From Lepturacanthus savala (Eukaryota > Chordata > Actinopteri > Scombriformes > Trichiuridae), in the NCBI GenBank assembly GCA_030544235.1, contig CM060466.1, positions 6,279,092 to 6,343,091 on the forward strand: DNA of 64,000 bases, given 5' to 3'. Both the position numbers and the translations under genes were made by a program. This document shows, in pieces, positions 43,301 to 54,270 of the stretch (position 1 is its first letter; each line of letters begins with the position of its first letter). The notes under the pieces were generated by a model that ran no database searches, had not been told where the DNA came from, and worked only from the letters and a program-made list of their open reading frames with translations.

Positions 43301-46137
43301 TCATACTAGGTTTAGTAAGTGTCGGGATCTTCTAAAAGAAGTTCCAGCTGTAAAATGGATCCCCAGTCTCTTCTTTATTAACATATGTGGGCTTCTGTCT
43401 GAGTGTGTGTATTATTTATGCAGGGCAAGGATTGACTTACAATCCTATTCATTATAAATGGAGCCACGTGAAGGAAACGCGTCTCTCATTCATCAGAATG
43501 GAAACTCCTGTTCAATAGAATTTCGATCATTTCCAGGTCACTGGCTACACATCTCTCCGGGCCATGAGAATATGTGTGTGTGTTTGCCATGTCAGCAGCA
43601 AACACAGAGTTCAGATTTAACCTGACACACACACAAATGCATTAAGACATATGCAAACGCGCGTCCCTGTGCCGGTTATCCTCTGCTGACAGAGCATTCA
43701 GGAAGTTGCACAACAGTGATTCCCATCCTCTTTCCTCATCTCTTCCTGCCACTTATGAAACCGCATGAATACTGAATTACTGACAACTGGGTTCTTCTTC
43801 TTTTTTTCTCCCCTTTCTTTTTTGCATTTTATAGTACAAACCAGTGTCTAATAAGTCACAACACTTTATTATAGTTTGTTAGTTATTTATAATCATAAAC
43901 ATCGTTCTGAACAGAATATTGTTTCATTTTGGACTTTTCCGTTGCAACAGGCATCACATCTTTGACTTTTTTTTTTAGATTTAATCGGAGCTGCAACAAT
44001 TGAACAGTCATTTTTCCAGCTACTGAAATCAGATTATTTTGTTTGTTTAGTCTTCTATAATGGTAAACCTCGGATCTTTTGGTTGTGGACTGTTGGTCTG
44101 ACATTTAACATAATTTTATGAACTAAACAGCTAATTGAATTACTGTTCATTCTGTTGATTACAGCCTATAGGGTCAGTTCGGTTGTTCTGGAACCAAAGA
44201 CCAATGCAGTGGCATGTTTTGTCATTTAATGCAAAGTTCTTGTGGCTGAGTTTGCCTCATGAAATCCAGGCTGGTCCAGAGGAGTGGACTGGGGTTCACC
44301 AGTGACTTTTAATGGAAAACCCATAATATGGATGGGTCAGCTTTTTAAAAAATTAACTATTATTAAGATAACCGGCCAAGTGATAGTGAAACTGGGAGGT
44401 TGGGGGTTCAATCACCAACTGAGTCATATCAAAGACTATAAAAATGGTAGTAGAGCTGCTATAATTAATCAATTAGTTGCCAACTATAACATTAACCGCC
44501 ATTTTTTTTGGTAATTAATTTGAGTCATTTTTAAGAAGAAAATGTCCAAATTCTCTGGTTCTAGCTGCTCAAATCCGATCATTTTCTGGTTTCTTTAGTC
44601 TTCTATGATGGCAAACTGGTGGTCTTTGGGTTGTAAAAAAAAGGGAATTATAGGTTAAATCTTCAGCTTTGGGGAACCGTGACATTTGACAGTATTTTAT
44701 GAACCAATTTAATAATCGACAGATTAATCGACTATCAGAATAGTTGTTAGCTGCAGCCCTAGACTAAATAATTCTGGCTTGTGATCCTTTAACCCTCCCA
44801 GACGGATCATTTTCTGTCCATCCTACAGATGAGTAAATGGAAGCACCGACGGACCAAAAGCGACGCCGCCTCCATACAAACGTCTTAAGATAATCGAGCG
44901 TCAATAGCGGGCTAATTAACAAACATGAAAAGTTCCCATGCCGGGTATCTGGTACCCAGTGTGTCATATACACATGACAGTGCAGCTGGTGACATCACTG
45001 ATGACCCCTGCACAAACACATCAATGCCTCTACTGTCTCTCGCGGCTGCTGCTCGGGACTCGGAGACAAAAGGCGACAGGAAAGAAAGGAGACGCGGCTG
45101 CCTAATCCACATTCCCTATCTGCCGGACAACAAATGAAATCATTCTGAGACGTAGGAGAGTCAAACGTTGCTGTTTCCTGGCACCTTTTGCTGAGAGATA
45201 AAAAAAAAACAAAACACAAAGCTGCCACAGTTATCTTCAGGACTTCTGCAGCAACACAACCATGTCTTCTTCTTCCTTTTCCCTTTCCTCCTGAAGTGAT
45301 TCAAGGGCGTGCGTTCCTGCGTTTTTGACTGAAAAGCAAACTGACACAGTGGTTCTATTTCCACAGGGATACACAAAGGAATGAAGCAGCCTGCCGCCTC
45401 TTACTTTCATCTGGACTTTTATGTTTACCTCGGCAAATAACTCAGTTATTCTGCCCATGTACTTCGCCCTTGGCCATAACCTGAGGCCTATAAAGACGCA
45501 TCTATAACCTTAAGAAAGCAAACTCAGGGAAAACCACCTTTGTAAATGTTTGACAGATATAGACCTAGTTAATATGGAGCAGCGAGGACACAGAACAGTG
45601 TTTAAAATTATAGACTCTGTAAGAAATGTGTTATAAGAATTTGTTATATGATTTCTTTTAAGCCTCTAGTGACTTTTAATACTTTTTAAACCAAATTCTG
45701 CGCCATTCTTTTTGTCCCTCAACCAACAGCTGTTTGCTTGCGTAAAATGCGCAGCTATTGCTGGTGAATCGCTCAGCTCCGAAATGGAAAGTATCCGTTG
45801 GGAAAAAAAACGTTATGTACTGGAGCGCGTAACCAAGTGCTTAGTTGGCGACTTTTACGCAAAAAAAAAAGCTCCGCACCGCCGGTTATACAACAACAAG
45901 AGGCTGACAGTTTAAGAAAAGTTCCCATGCACAGAATAATCCAAAGACTTCATTATTAAACGGATAACGTTACAACCTCCCGACGAAATTCTCCAGCACG
46001 GAGCTCTTCCCGGCGCTCTGGCCGCCGACCACCGCTATCTGCGGCAGGTCCAAGTTGCAGCTCTGTCCGATGGAGCTGAAGGCGTCCTGGAGCTTGTTGA
46101 CGAGGGGAATGAGGTCTTCCATCCCCCGGTTTCCCAT
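24659..46137 (-). CDS. dnm2: Dynamin-2, complete gene, about 20 constitutive exons plus alternatives
   Basis: Exons (minus): 45977-46137, 43067-43140, 42724-42873, 41710-41913, 38754-38852, 38376-38536, 36973-37115, 36762-36897, 35739-35806, exon 10 (34099-34237 or 32309-32447), 31380-31466, 30511-30581, 29542-29596, optional 29284-29295, 28123-28233, 27820-27929, 27315-27426, 26571-26738, 25530-25756, 24939-25175, 24659-24728. Phases join to 2583 nt, 860 aa, or 864 with the microexon. Dynamin is the large GTPase that cuts clathrin-coated pits from the membrane. P-loop GGQSAGKS (K44), DLPG, TKLD and NRSQ mark the G domain (to about 300). Stalk, PH domain (about 517-625), GED (about 640-735) and a proline-rich tail with VPSRPG-type SH3 ligands follow. 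The GEIL microexon and the C terminus SEPSLLD mark DNM2 rather than DNM1/3. Introns 2 and 9 use GC donors. Confidence 0.96.
24939..25175 (-). CDS. dnm2: dnm2 exon 19: proline-rich domain
   Basis: This GC-rich exon (in an AT-rich neighbourhood) encodes 79 residues of the proline-rich domain. RGPTPGPPPP, APPVPSRPGPP and LVPSRPG are PxxP ligands for SH3 proteins such as amphiphysin, endophilin and Grb2. Its donor CAG|GTACAC runs directly into an imperfect (CA)n. The last exon (24659-24728) adds SRRPPAAP and the stop. Confidence 0.93.
26857..27180. mobile_element. fish non-autonomous DNA repeat, copy 1 (dnm2 intron 16)
   Basis: It shares AAGAAGAAAATGTCCAAA, TTTTCTGGTCTCTTTAGTC and a GATTAGACTATCAAAATAGT...TTGCAGC right end with copies at 30770-31120 and 44450-44762. 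This is the common teleost repeat that ends in ATTAATCGACTA...TGCAGCCCT. Confidence 0.6.
29284..29295 (-). CDS. dnm2: dnm2 12-nt microexon encoding GEIL
   Basis: On the minus strand ggccag|GGAGAGATTCTC|gtaagt gives Gly-Glu-Ile-Leu between an AG acceptor and a perfect GTAAGT donor. The flanking exons end and start in phase 0, so inclusion or skipping keeps the frame. Mammalian DNM2 isoforms differ by the same four residues just before the PH domain, so the microexon is conserved between fish and mammals. Confidence 0.93.
30770..31120. mobile_element. fish non-autonomous DNA repeat, copy 2 (dnm2 intron 11)
   Basis: It starts near GCAACAATTAGTTGATTAATC and ends near TTGACTATCAAAATAATTGC with AGCCCTA, in the same orientation as the copies in introns 16 and 1. 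The termini are loosely inverted. Confidence 0.65.
31290..31503 (-). repeat. TG repeats flanking both sides of dnm2 exon 11
   Basis: Read on the minus strand, a (TG)n at 31480-31503 ends 14 bases before the exon 11 acceptor. The donor GTGTGTGTGT at 31379 is itself the first unit of an imperfect TG tract that runs to about 31290. The 87-nt exon at 31380-31466 is therefore enclosed by UG-rich RNA. Confidence 0.9.
32309..32447 (-). CDS. dnm2: dnm2 alternative exon 10b (stalk)
   Basis: 139 nt, the same length and phase as 34099-34237. It starts TGLFTPDLAFEAIVKK and diverges after KLKDPCLKCVDLV to TELVTLIRKCTEK. This is the b-type version of the stalk exon known from mammalian DNM1/DNM2. The acceptor is accacag|G and the donor AAG|GTAAAC. 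Including both copies would break the frame (139 is not a multiple of 3), so the two must be mutually exclusive. Confidence 0.92.
33118..33585. mobile_element. non-autonomous DNA transposon between exons 10a and 10b
   Basis: The left end, ATTTTCAGACTATAAGGCGCAC, and the right end, GTGTGCCCTATAGTCCAAAAAATATG, are inverted versions of each other. This is the familiar fish ATAAGGCGCAC repeat. It is about 465 bp with no coding capacity. Confidence 0.65.
34099..34237 (-). CDS. dnm2: dnm2 alternative exon 10a (stalk)
   Basis: The copy nearer exon 9. It shares TGLFTPDLAFEAIVKK with 10b and then reads KLKEPCLKCIDMV followed by QELINTVRQCTNK, matching the mammalian a-type exon. The acceptor is ccttcag|G and the donor AAG|GTACCA. 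It lies 1.65 kb upstream of 10b with a transposon between them. Confidence 0.92.
34336..35407. mobile_element. DNA transposon relic in dnm2 intron 9
   Basis: The left terminus AGAGCTGAACGGTTTATTG and right terminus AAATCGTTCAGCCCTAATA are inverted repeats of the type [T]AGGGCTGAACGATTT common in fish. The ~1.07-kb interior shows no transposase frame. Confidence 0.5.
35799..36598 (+). mobile_element. 5'-truncated LINE (L1/Tx1-like) with target-site duplication
   Basis: A plus-strand frame around 35980-36330 encodes DSSKCWRQCGSLEANHFHI followed by LWSCSLLFPSWQEV, resembling the C-terminal CWRC...HxxWxCP...FW region of L1-clade ORF2; stops and shifts follow. The 3' end is an A-rich tail (about 36563-36579). 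Near-identical 19-bp sequences AAACTCCATCTGAARGAAA flank it at 35799-35817 and about 36580-36598, which is the expected target-site duplication. It sits in dnm2 intron 8, antisense to the gene, against exon 9. Confidence 0.8.
37200..38175. other. dnm2 intron 7 (37116-38375), gene-free, repeat-like
   Basis: No exon was found between exon 6 and exon 7. Sequence such as GCCGCCATATTGAATTATAT, GGAAGTGGCCTTATATCTCAG and CATCCCGTTGCCATGGCAAC looks like interspersed repeat material, but I cannot assign a family. Confidence 0.4.
38860..41700. other. dnm2: dnm2 intron 4 (38853-41709), nothing recognised
   Basis: This 2.86-kb intron is AT-rich and has no exon-like open frame with splice signals, no clear terminal inverted repeats and no long microsatellite. 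Confidence 0.6.
42158..42535. mobile_element. non-autonomous DNA transposon with terminal inverted repeats (copy 2)
   Basis: The left end TACACTACCTTTCAATAGTT (then TGGGGTC) and the right end GCCCAAACTTTTGAACAGTA (then GTGTA) form imperfect inverted repeats of the fish CACTACCGTTCAAAAGTTTGGGGTC type. The interior matches the relic at 2150-2400. It is inserted in dnm2 intron 3. Confidence 0.8.
43985..44170. mobile_element. partial fish non-autonomous DNA repeat (dnm2 intron 1)
   Basis: A shortened copy of the family at 26857, 30770 and 44450. It shares TTTAGTCTTCTATAATGGTAAAC, GGTTGTGGACTGTTGGTCTG and ATTACAGCC but lacks the middle block. Confidence 0.5.
44450..44762. mobile_element. fish non-autonomous DNA repeat, copy 3 (dnm2 intron 1)
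   Basis: It runs from AGAGCTGCTATAATTAATCA to GTTAGCTGCAGCCCTAGA, with the same internal blocks as the copies at 26857 and 30770. Confidence 0.65.
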
Positions 46138-46470
46138 CGCGGCACCCCCGGCTCTGCCCTGCTCCCCAGTCCCCGGTGTCAAATCGGAGCCAACGGCTCT
46201 GTCGTGGGTTTAATTTCACTCGGGAAAAGAGCGGAGGGGCTTCCCGGTTGCGGTCAGAGCGCCGTGCGAGATGAAGAACTGTGCGTAAAGTAAAGCCACA
46301 TTACACCAAAAAAACTTCTGTCATCATCCGGTCAGGCGACACCCAGCCTCCGCCGGAGATGGAAGCTCCGCCCCCCCCACGGCGTCACCGCGCTCTGTCA
46401 TTGGTCGACCGCGCTGTCAGTCAAAGTTCACGTACATGTCGCGCATTTTGCCAACGAGTCTCGTTATTTT
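46138..46470 (-). promoter_or_regulatory. dnm2: dnm2 5'UTR and promoter region
   Basis: A CpG-rich stretch directly upstream of the dnm2 ATG, including a CCAAT box on the minus strand at 46400-46404 (ATTGG on plus) about 265 bp from the start codon. No TATA box stands out. The transcription start is not determinable from sequence alone. Confidence 0.5.
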
Positions 46471-46503
46471 TATGAGAAAACGTTAACTTTTCTCTTGTGT
46501 TAG

Positions 46504-46610
46504 TTTTAGGGATGGGAATTTCGACTCTTTTTAGTGAGCCGGATCATTTGGCTCAGTTCGCTAAGAAGAGCCGACTCTTTCGGCTCCCAAACGGCTCTTC
46601 GTTTTACGAC
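46504..46610. mobile_element. transposon-end-like sequence with GAGCCG hairpins
   Basis: GGGATGGGAATTTCGACTC followed by three nested short palindromes built on GAGCC...GGCTC resembles the termini of a widespread fish DNA element. No matching second end was found before the minisatellite, so this is a fragment. Confidence 0.4.
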
Positions 46611-46671
46611 TGATAACTTTTGTTATTCACGCAAATTTAGCGCTGTTTTGACTTGTGATTTGTATGAAAAC

Positions 46672-48465
46672 ACTAAATCCTCTGGTTAAAAATTTTAATT
46701 AAAACACCAAAAACACTGATTCAATAAAAAAATAAAATACTAAAACCACTCATTCAAAATTAATAAACAAAAATCCCACTAAAACCACTGATTCAAAATA
46801 AAAATTAAAACACTAAAACCTTTGATTCAAAATTAATTAAAAAAACAATTAAAACACTAATACCACTGATTCAAAATTAAAATAAAAACTAAAACACTAA
46901 AACCTCTGATTCAAAGTGAATAAAAATAATCCCACTAAAATCTCTGATTCAAAATAGAACCTAAAACACTAAAACCTCTGATTTAAAATTAATTAAAAAA
47001 AACAAAACACTAACACCACTGATTCAAAATTAAAATAAAAATTAAAACCCTAAAACCTCCGATTCAAAATTAATAACAAAAAAACATTTAAAACACTAAC
47101 ACCACTGATTCAAAGTTAAAATAAAAACTAAAACACTAAAACCTCTGATTTAAAATTAATAAAAATAATCCCACTAAAACCAGTGATTCAAAATAAAAAC
47201 TAAAACACTAAAACCACTGATTCAAAATAAAAATTAAAACACTAAAACCTTTGATTCAAAATTAATTAAAAAAAACAATTAAAACACTAATACCACTGAT
47301 TCAAAATTAATTAATAAAAAAAAAAATTAAAACACTAACACCACTGATTCAAAGTTAAAATAAAAACTAAAACACTAAAACCACTGATTCAAAATAAAAA
47401 CTAAAACACTAAAACCTCTGATTTAAAATTAATAAAAAAAAACAATTAAAACACTAATACCACTGATTCAAAATAAAAATTAAAACTAAAACCTCTGATT
47501 CAAAATAAAAATTAAAACACTAACACCACTGATTCAAAATTAAAATAAAAATTAAAACCCTAAAACCTCAGATTCAAAATTAATAACAAAAAAACATTTA
47601 AAACACTAACACCACTGATTCAAAGTTAAAATAAAAACTAAAACACTAAAACCAGTGATTCAAAATAAAAACTAAAACACTAAAACCTCTGATTTAAAAT
47701 TAATAAAAAAACAATTAAAACACTAATACCACTGATTCAAAATAAAAATTAAAACTAAAACCTCTGATTCAAAATAAAAATTAAAACACTAAAACCTCTG
47801 ATCTAAAATTAATAATAAAAAAATTAAAACACTAACACCACTGATTCAAAATTAAAATAAAAATTAAAACGCTAAAACACTGATTCAAAATTAATTAATA
47901 AAAAAAAACAATTAAAACACTAACACCACTGATTCAAAGTTAAAATGAAAACTAAAACACTAAAACCACTGATTCAAAATAAAAACTAAAACACTAAAAC
48001 CTCTGATTTAAAATTAATAAAAAAAAACAATTAAAACACTAATACCACTGATTCAAAATAAAAATTAAAACTAAAACCTCTGATTCAAAATAAAAATTAA
48101 AACACTAAAACCTCTGATCTAAAATTAATAATAAAAAAATTAAAACACTAACACCACTGATTCAAAATTAAAATAAAAATTAAAACGCTTAAACCTCCGA
48201 TTCAAAATTAATAACAAAAAAACATTTAAAACACTAACACCACTGATTCAAAGTTAAAATAAAAACTAAAACACTAAAACCTCTGATTCAAAATGAATAA
48301 AAATAATCCCACTAAAACCAGTGATTCAAAATAAAAACTAAAACACTAAAACCTCTGATTTAAAATTAATAAAAAAACAATTAAAACACTAACACCACTG
48401 ATTCAAAATTAAAATAAAAATTAAAACGCTTAAACCAATGATTCAAAATTAATTAAAAAAAAAGG
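46672..48465. repeat. AT-rich minisatellite array upstream of dnm2
   Basis: About 1.8 kb of degenerate tandem units of roughly 35-45 bp with the core AAAACACTAAAACC(T/A)CTGAT followed by TCAAAATTAA. Units with CCTCTGAT and CCACTGAT alternate. Larger blocks containing AACAAAAAAACATTTAAAAC recur near 47066, 47585 and 48210, suggesting a higher-order repeat. There is almost no G outside the GAT of each unit. Confidence 0.9.
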
Positions 48466-50040
48466 AGGAAAGTCTGTTAATCTATGTGTTAATCTAGGTG
48501 TGTATCTATGGGCATGATTTGTGACATCACAACTATTTTGCAACTTAGTCCAACTTAGAAACCCTTAGTAGACACATTTAAAGACCTATAATGTTGATCC
48601 ATTTATGCACAAATAGCATGAATTCCACAGTTTTCACTCAATTTCTCCCTGTCGTAAAATCATTGAAATTGTAAGAAACCTCAAAACACATGTATGTAAA
48701 TCTTTTAATGATAAACAGATTTTTCTCAGAATTAGGTGGAGGTTATATAGAGTCGTACATGATACTGAGTAGTTAAACCACAAGGGAGCGCTGCAGAGTA
48801 AAAAAAGATAAAGGAAATGGTGTGAAATACTAGATACTGAATCTAATAGTTAGGATCCCCAGGCTTTTTATTACTCACTTGCCTCAATAAAACATGTCAT
48901 TAACTAAAAGTGATGAGATAAGTGAAACTGAATATTTTCTGCGATTAAAACTACATAAGGACAATAAATTGTATACAGGGATTTTTATGTTGAAATATTT
49001 AAATCACTTTTTTTTCACTTTTTTTATCAGTAAGAGTAGTTGATGAGCATTCTTCTCTACTGTGGTTTCTATATTAAATAATAGAAAACCAGTTAGTTGT
49101 GGTTGACCAATGAATACATCAGGAGCTATTTCTACTTCATGAATGAAAAAACTTTTTTTTTCTGTACATCTATGAGTAAAGGAACACATGATAGGTAAGG
49201 GATGTGTTATTAAAGAACAATCAAGACTTTTATTGTCATTGTACAGTTGCCTGGACAACGAAATTAGTTGGCAGGGCCACATTGATGCAAGAAAAATAGT
49301 GCAAGATTAAAAAAAACATAAGTAAAAATACACACATACAAATACATACACAAGGTATAAGGTGCATGAATTATTGTGGAAGGTATTAAATAAGTGAAAT
49401 TATTGTTATTTCAATCGGCTTTACTGTTAGCAACACAATGTGTAATAATAAGTCCCATAAAATCTATACAATGATGAATCACTTAATCATGACGCTTCTG
49501 AATCAGCGCAAACTAAACTGCAACCAGTTACTTCCTGATGTGATTTTCACTGATGGGAAAATTAAGCCTAAGAACTGAAGAAGCCACTTGAATAAGAGGA
49601 AAAACATCTTCCGAGACAAATACGTCCAGATGCCTATGATTCAGTTTGAGAGAGAGAACAATGACCTGGATGAATGAGAATATTCACAGACAAATTCCTT
49701 ATAGTCAATTTTTATTATTCTTATTTATCACATTAAAAACCTATGTACATTAATGTTTACATGCTATATAGTTAACCACCCTAAATGCTAACTATACTAC
49801 TGATAAACTGTTGCACCTCATATGCATGAAACACACACACACACACACACAAACTGCAGGGTCCATCCTTCAAAAGTCAAATTACACATTACTTCAATTG
49901 AAAGCAGATAAAACACTCTCCCTATTATAGTTGAATGGACAATATTTAAATAAGATTGAAATGAACAGCCTTCATTGCATGTTATGCTCATTATTCTTAT
50001 ATACAGTATTACAGAAGATTTTCATAATTTTTCAACCTAC
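48466..50040. other. intergenic, no gene seen
   Basis: AT-rich sequence. The only recognisable item is GACTTTTATTGTCATTGTACAG with CAACGAAATTAG (49225-49265), which looks like the antisense 3' end of a LINE carrying the CAATGACAATAAAGTC signature. A (CA)n lies near 49830-49851. Confidence 0.45.
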
Positions 50041-50052
50041 AGCTCTGAAAAA

Positions 50053-50546
50053 AAAAAATAAGAGACCACTGCATTTTTTTTTCTGAAATCAGCATCTTTA
50101 CATGTATTTCAGTCATTCCATTCCAGCGTCTGTTGAATTCCAACATATGCAAATCTCATTCTGCTTAAAGAGGAACCAGGAGGGGAATAAAGTCACCCAA
50201 GAACAATGGTAAAGACTGTGGAGAGCATGATAAGATGCATGAAAGCTGTAAATAAAAATACGGATTATTACACGAAATATTGATTTCTGAACTCTTCTCA
50301 AGTGTAAACATTAGTATTATGTTGTTTTCAAATGAATTTGATCTTGTTTCTTTGCATCGTTTGAGGTCTGGAAACATTGCATCTCTTATGTTATTTTGAC
50401 CATTTGTCATTTTTCTGCAAATAAATTCTCTAAATGATAATATTTGTATTTGGAATTTGGGGGTAATGTTGTCAATAGTTCATAGATTCAAAGTAGGAAA
50501 ATAGGAAGAAAAATTATAATTTTGCAGTGGTCTCTTATTTTAAATT
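50053..50546. mobile_element. Tc1/mariner-like relic with AAGAGACCACTGCA ends
   Basis: The left TAAGAGACCACTGCATTTTT and right TTTTGCAGTGGTCTCTTATT are inverted. The interior (TTCTGAACTCTTCTCAAGTG, TTTTGACCATTTGTCATTTT) matches the non-coding end of a known fish Tc1-like family from memory. It lies 50 bp beyond the stop of receptor copy A, so it may contribute 3'UTR. Confidence 0.75.
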
Positions 50547-50596
50547 ATAAATTATCTCATAATAAAACAGAGTCTCGAGTCGAAAAAAATTTCCTT

Positions 50597-53206
50597 TTAC
50601 AAATGAAGGCTGTCATCAGGCTTTGTGATAGTAGAATAGACAGTCTGCTCTGCAGCTGGAGGTCGAATGGGGCCCTGGATTAAAGAGTATTCACAAGGCA
50701 AGTTGTTTTCATTTACATCAGGAAGTGTGTTTGTGTCCGTTGACAAACTGACGCTGGCATAGTGGGGCTGGTCTGCCGGGGTGTTGACGTTGGCGTAAAT
50801 GGACGACAGTGTATTTCCTGGGTTTGCCTGCTGGGCCCCCATCTGTATTTCCTCATAGCAGTGGTCTAAATGATTTTCCTGCAAAAGAGAAGGGCAGAGG
50901 TGTGATAGATGCATCTATTGTGCACATATGCAAATTCATAATCACCAGAAACAGACACACCTCTGTGTTGTTTCCAGTGCTGGACCTCTGCTGTGATGAT
51001 CCTCCTGCAGCACAAATCCCTAGGAAAGAGAATATTTAAATGGAGACAAGATATTTCTGTCCATCTGCATTCAGTCGGTCCTCCTAGTCAGAATCATGCA
51101 GTGCACAAAGCTTTTCATTTCCCTGATATCTCAGTCATTCAGCATTTTAAATCATTTAGTTTATAAGGAAATGATTTTGACATAACAGCAGAAGTTAGAG
51201 AAGACACTTGCTTTTAAAGCTATATACACCACAACTATACATTGGTGTGAAAAAGTGTTTACCCCCTTCCTGATTTATTTTTGTCAGATTTTTATTATTA
51301 GGGCTGAATCCAAACCTACATGGATGGCCCTGTATGAAAAAGTGGTTGCCACCCTAAACTTGTTGGGCCATTAGCGACAACTGCAATCAAGTGTGATAAC
51401 TTGCAACACGTCACTAATCTTTACAGAATTGTTGTAATTCAACCACATTGTAGGGTTTTGGAGCATGAACCACCTTTTTAAGGTCATGCTACAGCATGAC
51501 TGTGTTTTGGATCATTGTCCTGTTGCAGTTTTTTTGTTGAAATCTGAGCAATAATTAATGACATGATTCAAACTAAAAGACTGAAGAGAAGCTTTTGACT
51601 CTAATTCCCCTGATTTGCAGCCAAAGACTCATTGGCTAAATAATAACGTTGCAGAGACATAGAAGTTTAATTGAGGTCACTTACCTCTCACTGTGTCAAG
51701 CCTGTGGTTTTTCAACCTTAAATAGAAAACCACCAACAAACCCAGCAGCAGAGCAGCAGCAGCAGCAGCAGCTGCACCCAAATACATCTCCTTTCCTGCC
51801 AGTGGTCCTAACACCAGAATAAAAGGAAAACACCTCATTAAATGTTTCTGATCTGAGCACATTTAGTACTGAACAAACGAGCCTAATACAACATTTATGT
51901 TCTCATTTGTAAAACTTCACAACTTTACAGCTGACCGTGCATTTAGACTCGTGACTGATTCTGTGTTACTGCAGAACGAGGGATCACTTTCATATACAAG
52001 ACTGGATTCTGTTGTTGCTATAAAAATATTCCTAACAGTCACTTGAAATACACCAAAACTCAAAGAAAAGCTATCCTGAATGTCTGCACCTTTTATTCAT
52101 TCCTTCAACTGCAGTGAAGATTCTGATTAGATGTTTCTATTTTATTCTTATTTAATTGGTTAAATATTCCTCTTTATGATTTTGAATGATGTTTTACACC
52201 ATTTATGAACTAATGGTGTTGGCCTATTATAGTATATTATAAAGACTGATCAGATGGATTCATTAACAACACTTTTTGACAGAAAAAGTCAAGCAAGCAC
52301 ATCAAATCTGAATAAACTGTGGTGTGTGATGTGTTACCTGTGTGTACATGTTGAGATGGTGTGGACCACACTGCTGTTCCACTGGTGTTCACTGTTACTG
52401 AGGAAAAGAGAAACATCCATGTGCTTTTAGAGATGTATTATGGATGTGTCTATTTTTAAAATAATCGTGTTCCTGAACATAATGTTTTACATACGACTTC
52501 AGTAACCTGTGTCTGTTGCTGGTTGTTGCTGATTCATGGTGGTGGCTTCAACTGTAGTTGAAACAGGAGGATTTGAAGTGACCAGCTGAGGTTTGACAGA
52601 TGCAGGAGCTGTTAGAGGAAGAAGTAAGAATGAATATATCAACAAAAAGATTTAAAAAAAGAATAGCTGATGGTTACATACCTTTGTGGACTTTAAGCTC
52701 AACTTCTGTGGTTTGATCCCAAAAATATTTGTCAATTCCACACAAATAGGTCCCAGCATCTTTCAGGGTCAGGTCATAGATGGTCACTTTCAGGATTCTA
52801 TTCTTAGTATCATCACAGAGATCATACTTCCTCTTTTTTGTCGTCTGTCCGCACATTTTATCAGTCGTTTTAACAAGATATTTCCCATGACCATAGAAAT
52901 ATTTAGTATATTTTTCATATCCTTTGTCATACAGGCAGGAGATGTGAATCAGTCCTCCCTCCTGGCCTGATAGATGAATCTTTGGTTGTTTGGACCTGGT
53001 TACTTCAGAAGGAAATAAACAGATACAATGTTTTTGTAAATGGTCAAATTTTAAGGAAGATTTAGCTTTGTTTGTTTTAAAATTAAATAATTGTAGTTGA
53101 CATTCAAGCTGTGAAACAAAGAATATCAACAACGTTCAGAGATGATTTTGAAAGTTCGACACTTACCAGAGAACAGACACATGCAGAGAAGAAGAGTTTT
53201 CCTCAT
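50597..53206 (-). CDS. CD300/pIgR-like inhibitory receptor, copy A
   Basis: Exons (minus): 53167-53206, 52682-53002, 52507-52608, 52338-52397, 51685-51807, 50961-51019, 50597-50878; 987 nt, 328 aa. Exon 1 gives a short signal peptide (MRKTLLLCMCLFS). Exon 2 is one Ig V domain with four cysteines (ISC, KMC, DLC, YLC) and the F-strand motif DAGTYLCGI, the two-disulfide pattern of CD300 and pIgR domains. Exons 3-4 are a Thr/Ser/Pro stalk, and exon 5 a poly-Ala/Leu membrane helix. Exons 6-7 are a tail of about 115 residues with tyrosines at 243 (CYEEI, Src-family SH2 type), 263 (SIYANV, ITIM-like), 275, 299 and 316 (TVYSTI, ITSM-like). The membrane helix lacks a charged residue for adaptor pairing, which together with the tail suggests an inhibitory or dual-signalling leukocyte receptor. 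Ligand unknown. Confidence 0.88.
51236..51535. mobile_element. Tc1-like transposon fragment in receptor A intron 5
   Basis: GTGTGAAAAAGTGTTTACCC, ATCCAAACCTACATGG and GTGTTTTGGATCATTGTCCT match, from memory, a fish Tc1-like family read antisense to its transposase. The fragment is internally deleted. Its right edge is where homology between copy A and copies B-D stops. Confidence 0.75.
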
Positions 53207-53422
53207 TATGGTCTTCTGTTAAAATGTTTATACTAATCGCTGTCTACTAGTTTTTCTGCACGTCACAAAATCTTAGTCCAAATTGTTTGAGATTCAGTCA
53301 AAAGCATTAATCCTTTACATGAAACGCCACTGAGGCTCCACAGAGAACCAGGAAGTCCTGTTTTAAATCATGAGCCATGAAACTGTTAAGTTAGAGCTGC
53401 ACGTGTGATACTTGTCCACTGG

Positions 53423-53425
<3 letters not shown>

Positions 53426-53487
<62 letters not shown>

Positions 53488-53500
53488 TGTGTGTGCGCGC
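53426..53500. repeat. (TG)n upstream of receptor A
   Basis: TG tract with CG interruptions, about 220 bp upstream of the start codon of copy A. Equivalent tracts of different length occur in every unit. Confidence 0.95.
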
Positions 53501-54270
53501 ATTTCCGTTTCCAGTAAACCACATATACACTTCACTTCTATGATGTAAGAGAAGATGCAAAAAACACAAAGATAATGTTTCTATTGAATTAACAATCTTA
53601 TTTTATTAGGGTGAACTCTACTGGACATGATGCAAATCTTTTCAATAATATTTGTCCTATATGTTAAATTATAAATTAGTTAAAGATATTCACAATAACC
53701 TGTGAATGTGTTGTGGTATTTATAAATGTGAGATATTAGCATAAGGGAAGTTTATTAGTGTAAGAGAGAGGAAGATACTGTACTAAAACACTGACCCGTA
53801 CAGACATGGCTATAGACTGTTGTAAATGGTCAAACTTCACCTCATCTGTGTCTTTCTTAGTCTTGAAATAGTTTGTTGAAGGTGGTTCAGTGTATTGAGA
53901 TAAATTAAAATGCTCCAGGCTTTTACATCTGATTTTTAATTTCACACAAAAAACATTTCAATGTGAAGCCATAGATTTTACAAGGAATTGCAGTAAGTGT
54001 AGTAAACTACACCATGAAATCAAACACACCAGTGAATGAACTGGTCAACAAACTAATAAACTCCCATTGAGTACAAACAAGGATTTCAATGATTTTAAAT
54101 GCTTCATATAAAATGTTATGAACGAAATATTACAATATAAAATAAGAAAGTTCCCTTGCTACTGTAACATGAATGTACAAATAATTAGACTGTACAGCTT
54201 CTTATCAATATGATATTGTAACGGTCCTGATTGATAATAGATTGACTAGGTCAAATTTCCTAGTTGAACA

